The notes under the pieces were generated by a model. The model worked only from the letters and a program-made list of their open reading frames with translations, made no database searches and had not been told where the DNA came from. 6,233 nucleotides of DNA from Nocardioidaceae bacterium (lineage in GTDB: Bacteria > Actinomycetota > Actinomycetes > Propionibacteriales > Nocardioidaceae), in contig JACCVA010000193.1 in assembly GCA_013698435.1 (NCBI GenBank), positions 1 through 6,233 on the forward strand, read 5' to 3'. Below are positions 1 through 4,145 of the stretch, in pieces. Numbering within the stretch: the first letter of the stretch is position 1; each line of letters begins with the position of its first letter. The translations under genes and the position numbers were made by a program.

Positions 1-183
1 CTCGTCGAGCGTCTCCCCGTCGGCGTACCGCTGCTTGTAGTCGGCCGTCAGCGCCTGCAGCTCCTCGTCGCTCATCGGCACGAAGTCGTCCTCGATGGCG
101 TTGACCTGGGCGGCAGCGGCCTCCAGCTTGCGGCGCTGCTTGCCCTCGCCGATGCGGAGGACCTTGTCGAGCAGTACGGGCAC
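1..183 (-). CDS. secA: SecA, preprotein translocase ATPase (N-terminal 61 codons, truncated by window edge)
   Basis: SecA is the ATP-driven motor that pushes unfolded preproteins through the SecYEG channel at the cytoplasmic membrane. Only the N-terminus is present; the gene runs off the low-coordinate edge in an open frame. The translation begins MPVLLDKVLRIGEGK and continues with an RRK-LEAAAAQVNAIEDDF stretch and a MSDEELQALTADYKQR helix. This matches the usual SecA N-terminus (GEGKxxRxLxxxxxxVNxIEpxxxxLSDeELxxkTxeF), just ahead of the first nucleotide-binding domain; no Walker motif lies inside the window. The start is GTG at 181-183, chosen because it begins the conserved N-terminus and has an AGGAGC ribosome binding site 7 nt upstream. 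It follows the glycosylase-like gene by 15 nt, so the two may be co-transcribed, although secA often has its own promoter. In actinobacteria with two SecA proteins this locus usually carries the housekeeping SecA1, which is an inference here. Confidence 0.93.
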   Translation of the reverse strand, partial: MPVLLDKVLRIGEGKQRRKLEAAAAQVNAIEDDFVPMSDEELQALTADYKQRYADGETLDE

Positions 184-190
184 GGGTGTA

Positions 191-196
191 GCTCCT
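191..196 (-). promoter_or_regulatory. Ribosome binding site of secA
   Basis: On the minus strand this reads AGGAGC, followed by 7 nt and the GTG start of secA. It fixes the start codon. It lies in the 15-nt gap after the upstream stop codon at 199-201. Confidence 0.75.
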
Positions 197-198
197 GG

Positions 199-1476
199 TC
201 AGGGGTTGACCACGTCATGGGTCTGACGTGCGGTCGCTGACGCGACCCGGCCAAGTCTACGCAGGGCCGGTTGCGGGTTCAGGACCGCCGACATGGCCGG
301 CGCGAGATCACCGCGAGGCTCAACCGTCACCGCGTCCAGGCTCAGCCACCGCGCCATCGAGCGCAGCTCGGCGCCGAGCTCGTCCGCAGTCACTGCTGGG
401 GCGCTGGGCTCGGCGTAGGAGCCCTTGACCACGAGCGTGCTCGTCTTGCGGTCGGCTTTCAGGTCGACCCTGGCGACGAGGCTGTCGCCGAGCAAGAACG
501 GCAGCACGTAGTAGCCGTGCACCCGCGCCGGCTCCGGCACATAGATCTCGATGCGATAGCGGAAGTTGAAGAGTCGCTCGGTGCGGCTGCGCTCCCACAC
601 CACCGGGTCGAAGGGGCTGAGCAACGCCCGCGCCGCCACCGTGCGAGGCAGCCGTGCGTCGCGGTGCAGGTACGCCGGCTGGTCCCAGCCCGCGATGGTC
701 ACCGGCACCAGCTCGCCGCACTCGACGAGCGTGCGCACGGCAGGTTTGGAGTCTTCGTGACGCATCCGGTAGTAGTCCCGAAGGCACGGCTCGGTGCCGA
801 CGCCGTGGGAGACCGCAGCCCGGCGGATCAGCTCGACATGCGCCTCCTCGGGCGTCGGCACGGGTCGGCGAAGGATGTGCTCGGGGATGACCCGCCCGGG
901 AATGTCGTAGCGTCGCTCGAACTGGGCGTTGCGACCGGCAACGGTGACCTCGCCGGAGAAGAACAAGAACTCCAGCGCCTGCTTCACCTCTGACCAGTTC
1001 CAGCCCCAGTCCACCTTGGCGTTCGGCAGGTCGTCGTCGATGTCACGGGCGGTCACGGGTCCGTGGTCGGTGACGTCTCTCAAGACGCTGGCGACGAGGT
1101 CGGGCCTCCGGACGGCGACGCTGCGAGGGCCACCCCAGGCGTCGGTGTGCGCCCGAGCCATCCGGTGCTGCATGAAGGGCCACAGCTCGACCGGCATGTA
1201 CGCCGCCATGTGCGCCCAGTACTCGACGAGCCGACGCGGCGGCGCGGCGGAGGCCCGCTGAAGCAGGGCCGGGTCGTACGCGCCCATCCGGCTGAAGAGC
1301 GGCATGAAGTGGGCCCTTTGCAGCACGTTGACGGAGTCGATCTGCAGCACACCGGTCCGGGACACCGTCCGCATCAGCGTGCGCATGGTGGGCGTCTCGT
1401 GCCGCGGGTCGAGGAAACCCTGGGCAGCCAGTGCGATCCGGCGCGCCTCGGCCTGGCTCAACGAGGTCCGCTTCAC
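199..1476 (-). CDS. Winged-helix DNA glycosylase-like protein, YcaQ/AlkX type (HTH_42 family)
   Basis: This 425-residue protein belongs to the winged-helix HTH_42 family that includes E. coli YcaQ (AlkX) and Streptomyces AlkZ, DNA glycosylases that unhook alkylated bases and interstrand crosslinks. Signatures seen: residues 44-50 LQIDSVN, where Q45-I46-D47 is the QxD catalytic motif of the YcaQ-type branch (AlkZ proteins have QxQ); EYWAHMAAYMP at 85-95; a winged-helix stretch around 138-180; and the C-terminal family signature from LSPFDPVVWERSRTERLF (286-303) through YYVLPFLLGDSLVARVD (322-338). Length is close to YcaQ. The start is GTG at 1474-1476, giving an N-terminus like YcaQ (LSxAEARRxxLAAQGFL). 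No purine-rich ribosome binding site precedes it, and a -10-like hexamer lies 6 nt upstream, so translation may be leaderless. It lies 72 nt after the response regulator and 15 nt before secA. Crosslink repair activity is inferred from the motif; the natural lesion is unknown. Confidence 0.88.
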   Translation of the reverse strand: MKRTSLSQAEARRIALAAQGFLDPRHETPTMRTLMRTVSRTGVLQIDSVNVLQRAHFMPLFSRMGAYDPALLQRASAAPPRRLVEYWAHMAAYMPVELWPFMQHRMARAHTDAWGGPRSVAVRRPDLVASVLRDVTDHGPVTARDIDDDLPNAKVDWGWNWSEVKQALEFLFFSGEVTVAGRNAQFERRYDIPGRVIPEHILRRPVPTPEEAHVELIRRAAVSHGVGTEPCLRDYYRMRHEDSKPAVRTLVECGELVPVTIAGWDQPAYLHRDARLPRTVAARALLSPFDPVVWERSRTERLFNFRYRIEIYVPEPARVHGYYVLPFLLGDSLVARVDLKADRKTSTLVVKGSYAEPSAPAVTADELGAELRSMARWLSLDAVTVEPRGDLAPAMSAVLNPQPALRRLGRVASATARQTHDVVNP

Positions 1477-1482
1477 GAGAGG

Positions 1483-1488
1483 ACCGTA
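1483..1488 (-). promoter_or_regulatory. Candidate -10 element for leaderless transcription of the glycosylase-like gene
   Basis: The minus strand reads TACGGT, matching the actinobacterial -10 pattern TAnnnT. It is followed by six nucleotides and then the GTG start at 1476, so a start site 7 nt past the hexamer would be the first base of the start codon. The -35 region at 17-nt spacing is weak (CCGGCA, three matches to TTGACA). The preceding six bases are pyrimidine-rich (CCTCTC), so no Shine-Dalgarno is possible there, which fits a leaderless mRNA. Confidence 0.45.
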
Positions 1489-1541
1489 ACGGCCGGCTGC
1501 GACATTGCCGGCTTCGGCCTGCCGACGCCACTCACGCCGGA

Positions 1542-1553
1542 CGTGACGTCACG
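1542..1553. promoter_or_regulatory. Perfect 12-bp palindrome CGTGACGTCACG (candidate operator)
   Basis: The twelve bases are fully self-complementary, with the core TGACGTCA. The palindrome covers the response-regulator stop codon (1549-1551) and lies 66-77 bp upstream of the glycosylase-like gene's GTG, in the only gap between the two genes. The position suits an operator or upstream activator site for the downstream gene. One or two perfect 12-bp palindromes are expected by chance in a window this long, so function is unproven. Confidence 0.3.
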
Positions 1554-2238
1554 ACAGGTCGAGGAGCTTCTCCCGCACGGCGTACATGACCGCCTCCATG
1601 CGGGAGTGCAGCTGAAGTTTCTCGAGGATGTTCCGGACGTGGTTCTTGACGGTGTTCTCGCTGATGAACAGGTCGCTCGCGATGTCTTTGTTGTTGAGCC
1701 CACGGGCGACAAGCCTGAGCACGTCGAGCTCACGCTGGGTGAGGCGTGGGGTCATCGAGTCCGGGCGCGAGCCGGCTGAGGCGATGAGCTTGAACTCCTC
1801 CAGCAGCTTCGCCGCCATCGACGGGCTGATCAGCGACTGCCCATCGGCGACCAACCGGACCGCCTGGGCGACCTGGTCGATCGAGGCGTCCTTGAGCAGG
1901 TAGCCCGAGGCACCGCTCTTGATCGCCTCGTAGAGGTCGGCCTCCTCGTCGGAGACGGTCAGCATGATGATGTTCGCCGAGGGCGCCACCTCCTTGATCG
2001 CGGCACACGCCTCGATCCCGGAGCGCTTGGGCATGCGTACGTCGAGCAGCACGACGTCCGGTACGAGAGTGGCAGCCAGCTCGGACGCCTCGTCTCCGTC
2101 GGACGCCTCGCCGACGACCTCGATGTCGTCCTCGACCGACAACAACATGACCATCCCGCGCCGGAAGAGCTCCTGGTCGTCGACGACCACCACCCGGATG
2201 GGCTCTTGGTGCCGCACGGAGACGCCGCTGGGGCTCAT
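1549..2238 (-). CDS. Orphan two-component response regulator, NarL/LuxR family
   Basis: This is a 229-residue cytoplasmic transcription regulator with a receiver domain and a LuxR-type helix-turn-helix. The receiver spans about residues 14-132: acidic pair D20-D21, phosphoacceptor D66 in VVLLDVRMP, switch residue T94 in IIMLTVS, and K116 in GYLLKDAS, so all residues needed for phosphorylation are present. The output domain spans about 164-229, with LTQRELDVLRLVARGLNNKDIASDLFISENTVKNHV at 167-201 matching the GerE/LuxR consensus. No histidine kinase gene adjoins it; the only kinase here, MtrB, has MtrA as its known partner, so this regulator is an orphan. A NarL-family regulator at this place is, as I recall, also found in Streptomyces (SCO3008 region). 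The start is ATG at 2236-2238; GTG at codon 8 is an alternative. It follows hpf by 71 nt. Candidate targets are its neighbours hpf and the glycosylase-like gene, by inference only. Confidence 0.93.
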   Translation of the reverse strand: MSPSGVSVRHQEPIRVVVVDDQELFRRGMVMLLSVEDDIEVVGEASDGDEASELAATLVPDVVLLDVRMPKRSGIEACAAIKEVAPSANIIMLTVSDEEADLYEAIKSGASGYLLKDASIDQVAQAVRLVADGQSLISPSMAAKLLEEFKLIASAGSRPDSMTPRLTQRELDVLRLVARGLNNKDIASDLFISENTVKNHVRNILEKLQLHSRMEAVMYAVREKLLDLS

Positions 2239-2244
2239 GGCCGC

Positions 2245-2250
2245 ATCATC
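2245..2250 (-). promoter_or_regulatory. Candidate -10 element for the response regulator
   Basis: The minus strand reads GATGAT (four of six matches to TATAAT), followed by six nucleotides and the ATG start at 2238. This is the same geometry as at the downstream gene and would give a leaderless transcript. No clear Shine-Dalgarno precedes the ATG. The -35 region is poor, so this could be chance and the gene could instead be read through from hpf. Confidence 0.25.
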
Positions 2251-2309
2251 GCAGAAACCCGGCCACCCGCGACTCAGAAGGCCCCCACGACCACCCTGCG
2301 AGTGACGGG

Positions 2310-3068
2310 TCAGTCGGTCAGCCGGATCACGCCGTAGTCGTAGCCCTTGCGGCGGTAGACCACGGCAGGCACGTCCTCGCCCTTGTCGATGAAGAGGAAG
2401 AAGTCGTGGCCGACGAGCTCCATCTCGTACAAGGCCTGGTCGAGCGTCATCGGCGAGGCGGGGTGTGACTTCTCCCGAACCACCAGCGGGCCGTCACCGT
2501 CGACGGTGAGAGGACCGGCCTTGTGCTCGACGGAGACATCGTCGCCCGTTGGCTCAGGCCCTGCGTCGGAAGCCGGCTCGGTCTCGGCCATCGCCTGGGC
2601 AAGCGACGTAGGAGTTCGCGACCCGTGGTGGATGCGACGCCGGTCGGCCGCCTTGCGGAACTGGGCGCTGAGCCGCTCGACCGCCTTGTCCAGCGCGCTC
2701 ATCTTGTCCTCGGCCGCCGCCTCGGCACGTACGACGGGACCCTTGCCTCGGATCGTGATCTCCACGCGGGTGGACTGTTGAGAGAGTCGAGGGTTCGGCT
2801 CAGCAGTGACCTCGACGTCGGCACGGATGATGCGCTGGTCGTACTTCTCCAACCGGGTCAGCTTCTCCTCGACATGATCGCGAAACCGGTCCGACACCTC
2901 ACAATGACGACCCTTGACCACGACTTCCACGCGTGCCTCCTCGATCAGTTGGCTGATGCTGGCTGACAAGTTCTGCTTCGGCTGGCCGGACTCTTGGGAT
3001 GGCACCCGCCCGGCCGACCTGGTCTTCGTCCCCACACTCGCCTGCTGAGGCTTCGCAGCTTGTGCCAC
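2310..3068 (-). CDS. hpf: Long-form ribosome hibernation promoting factor (HPF/RaiA, S30AE family)
   Basis: HPF binds the 30S decoding region in stationary phase or stress and, in its long form, dimerises through its C-terminal domain to give inactive 100S ribosomes. Counting from GTG 3068 the protein has 252 residues. These are an N-terminal extension rich in K, Q and S (1-46); the S30AE domain at about 47-145, with VEVVVKGRHCEVSDRFRDHV and RVEITIRGKGPVVRAEAAAED; an acidic linker at about 150-195; and the C-terminal dimerisation domain at about 196-252, with PMTLDQALYEMELVGHDFF and VVYRRKGYDYGVIRL. The outer start has GGGAGAAGG 6 nt upstream. A second GTG at 2928-2930 (codon 47) has a better ribosome binding site and gives the usual family N-terminus, for a 206-residue protein; the true start is therefore uncertain. 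The gene lies 287 nt after comF, behind a region of inverted repeats, and probably has its own promoter. Confidence 0.94.
   Translation of the reverse strand: MAQAAKPQQASVGTKTRSAGRVPSQESGQPKQNLSASISQLIEEARVEVVVKGRHCEVSDRFRDHVEEKLTRLEKYDQRIIRADVEVTAEPNPRLSQQSTRVEITIRGKGPVVRAEAAAEDKMSALDKAVERLSAQFRKAADRRRIHHGSRTPTSLAQAMAETEPASDAGPEPTGDDVSVEHKAGPLTVDGDGPLVVREKSHPASPMTLDQALYEMELVGHDFFLFIDKGEDVPAVVYRRKGYDYGVIRLTD
2928..2942 (-). promoter_or_regulatory. Internal ribosome binding site and alternative GTG start of hpf
   Basis: The minus strand reads GAGGAGG (2936-2942), five nucleotides, then GTG (2928-2930) in the hpf frame. Starting here gives MEVVVKGRHCEVSDRF, the normal S30AE N-terminus. The site is a closer match to the anti-Shine-Dalgarno than the outer one. 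Because GAG-GAG also encodes Glu-Glu in the longer frame, the match could be accidental. Confidence 0.5.
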
Positions 3069-3074
3069 TCACGA

Positions 3075-3083
3075 CCTTCTCCC
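3075..3083 (-). promoter_or_regulatory. Ribosome binding site for the outer hpf start
   Basis: The minus strand reads GGGAGAAGG, followed by 6 nt and GTG at 3066-3068. It is a plausible Shine-Dalgarno and supports the 252-residue form of HPF. Confidence 0.5.
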
Positions 3084-3088
3084 GAAGT

Positions 3089-3109
3089 CGTACGGCGTCT
3101 GACCGTACG
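3089..3109. repeat. Inverted repeat CGTACGG-N7-CCGTACG just upstream of the hpf ribosome binding site
   Basis: Seven-base arms at 3089-3095 and 3103-3109 are perfect reverse complements, separated by 7 bp. The repeat ends 5 bp before the GGGAGAAGG site of hpf. It could be an operator or, in RNA, a hairpin that affects access to the ribosome binding site. Confidence 0.45.
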
Positions 3110-3194
3110 GCCGGGGCAGGACTTACGGCTAAGCCGCTCCGTGATCGGTCCTCGCCGCCAACATCGACGACAAAGACCTTACGTGGGCCGTTTC

Positions 3195-3246
3195 GCCAGC
3201 GGCTGGCATCGGCTTGCCGAGGAGGGCCTCGACGTATCGAAGCCCT
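3195..3246. repeat. Cluster of three tandem inverted repeats upstream of hpf
   Basis: Three inverted repeats lie almost end to end. GCCAGC-G-GCTGGC occupies 3195-3207. TCGGC-TT-GCCGA occupies 3209-3220. The longest is a 24-bp imperfect palindrome at 3223-3246, with arms AGGGCcTCGA and TCGAaGCCCT, one mismatch and a 4-base centre. In a transcript from the candidate promoter at 3287-3315 they could form successive hairpins in the hpf leader. They could instead be protein-binding sites or a U-less terminator for comF. Confidence 0.5.
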
Positions 3247-3286
3247 GTCGACGCAACCACGGACCCGGACGGGTGCCATGCCAACG

Positions 3287-3315
3287 ACCCTAGTCGGTGG
3301 GTGTGCGACTCGACA
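3287..3315 (-). promoter_or_regulatory. Candidate promoter for hpf
   Basis: The minus strand has TGTCGA (3310-3315), a 17-bp spacer and TAGGGT (3287-3292). The -10 fits the actinobacterial TAnnnT pattern and the spacing is ideal, but the -35 is only a loose match to the housekeeping consensus. Transcription would start near 3280, giving a leader of about 210 nt to the outer hpf start that contains all the inverted repeats. Confidence 0.35.
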
Positions 3316-3355
3316 GCCGGCCGACGGAACTCGCGGACGGTCGTGCATCCTCGGC

Positions 3356-4054
3356 TCAGAGGGGCGTCATCTTCTGGCGGCGCACGGTCGCCGCCACCAC
3401 AGCGACGCCGAGCACGTCCGCTCCGACGGCCCGCAGCGCACGCGTCGTCTCCGCCGCCGTCGCACCGGTGGTCACGACGTCGTCCACCACGACCACGCCG
3501 CCTGCGGGAACGCGGCGGGTCACCCGGAAGGCACCGGCGAGGTTGCAGGCACGGGCGCTGGAACCGAGACCGGACTGGTCGGCCACCTGTCGGACCGCGG
3601 TGACCACCGGTGCATAGGTTGCCGCCACCTCGGCGTCCCGGAGCCGGCGTACGGCGACGCGGGTGATCCGGAGCAGCGGGTCGTGCCCGCGAGACCGGAC
3701 CGCTGACCGTGATGACGGCGCGGGAACCAGCGTGACGGCGGGCACCGGCTGCGGCGTCACCGACACGAGTCCGATGACTGCCGAGGCCAGTGCGGTGCCG
3801 AGCGGACGAGCAAGCGCCAACCGGCCCTCTTCCTTGTGGGCGAGGATGGCTGCCTTCGCCACACCGTCGTAGTCGTTCACGGCATAAGTAACGGGAAACC
3901 CGGGTGGGGTCGGCTCTGGAGCGGTGGGGAACGGAACCTTGACGAGTGCGGCCGTGCAGTGCTGGCACAGCGCGAGCCCCGGGCGCCCACACCCTACGCA
4001 CACACCGCCGAGAAGCAGGTCGACACCTGCTTCCACGTAGCGTCTGGCGCCCAT
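3356..4054 (-). CDS. ComF family phosphoribosyltransferase-like protein
   Basis: This 232-residue protein has the layout of ComF, a type I phosphoribosyltransferase-fold protein needed for DNA uptake in naturally competent bacteria; its substrate is unsettled. A four-cysteine zinc-finger motif lies near the N-terminus (C19-x2-C22 and C30-x2-C33, in CVGCGRPGLALCQHC). Further on are AHKEEGR (72-78), VPAPSSRSAVRSRGHDP (110-126), the family signature DQSGLGSSARACNLAGAF (159-176) and the PRPP-binding loop VVVVDDVVTTGAT (187-199). The start is ATG at 4052-4054, chosen because it begins the conserved N-terminus; GGGTGG lies 4 nt upstream. The open frame extends further upstream into lpqB, but that part has no family similarity. 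It follows lpqB by 91 nt with no obvious promoter, so it probably belongs to the mtrAB-lpqB transcript. ComF homologues are common in actinobacteria not known to be competent, so the role here is uncertain. Confidence 0.9.
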   Translation of the reverse strand: MGARRYVEAGVDLLLGGVCVGCGRPGLALCQHCTAALVKVPFPTAPEPTPPGFPVTYAVNDYDGVAKAAILAHKEEGRLALARPLGTALASAVIGLVSVTPQPVPAVTLVPAPSSRSAVRSRGHDPLLRITRVAVRRLRDAEVAATYAPVVTAVRQVADQSGLGSSARACNLAGAFRVTRRVPAGGVVVVDDVVTTGATAAETTRALRAVGADVLGVAVVAATVRRQKMTPL

Positions 4055-4145
4055 CGGCCCACCCTGTCGCGATTGCCGCCCCGATGCGTGACCTGCGGCG
4101 CGGCTGGGGATGGCGGGGCTCGGTGCGCTGCTTGGGGACGCGGTA

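Larger units (their letters stand above)
3069..3355 (-). other. comF-hpf intergenic region, probable hpf promoter and structured leader
   Basis: These 287 bp are the longest gap in the window and I find no credible gene in them. On the minus strand they hold, in order, a candidate promoter (3287-3315), three inverted repeats in tandem (3195-3246), a second -10-like hexamer TAAGGT (3176-3181) with a poor -35, a short repeat CGGCT-A-AGCCG (3126-3136), the CGTACGG repeat (3089-3109) and the hpf ribosome binding site. I see no hairpin followed by a U-run, so no classic intrinsic terminator for comF. Confidence 0.5.

Noticed and set aside
271..993. Plus-strand open frame of 240 codons
   Set aside because: It lies antisense to the glycosylase-like gene, and its translation is rich in R, H, A and G with no recognisable domain, as expected from a high-GC shadow frame.
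1492..1512. GCCGGC repeated 15 bp apart in the promoter spacer of the glycosylase-like gene
   Set aside because: Six-base GC palindromes are very common at this base composition, so the pair alone is not evidence of a site.
1544..1551. TGACGTCA core read as a eukaryotic-type cAMP response element
   Set aside because: The resemblance is only to the palindromic core; bacterial CRP sites have a different, longer pattern, and nothing here indicates CRP control.
1063..1779. Plus-strand open frame of 238 codons
   Set aside because: It runs antisense across two recognised genes (glycosylase-like and response regulator) and has low-complexity composition; a shadow frame.
2931..3068. Using third-position GC to decide the hpf start
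   Set aside because: By eye the extension and the start of the conserved domain have similar third-position GC (roughly three quarters), so the measure does not discriminate.
2899..3348. Minus-strand open frame of 149 codons through the hpf leader
   Set aside because: Arginine-rich translation without domain features, overlapping the start of hpf in another frame. An ATG near 3280 falls close to the predicted transcription start, but no coding signal supports a leader peptide.
2999..3706. Plus-strand open frame of 235 codons covering the hpf-comF gap
   Set aside because: It overlaps hpf and comF in antisense, and the R/H/G-rich product resembles no family. It would have been of interest in the gap, but nothing supports it.
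3129..4001. Minus-strand open frame of 290 codons overlapping comF
   Set aside because: Composition is R/G/A-rich, and the comF frame carries clear cysteine and PRPP motifs, so this is its shadow.
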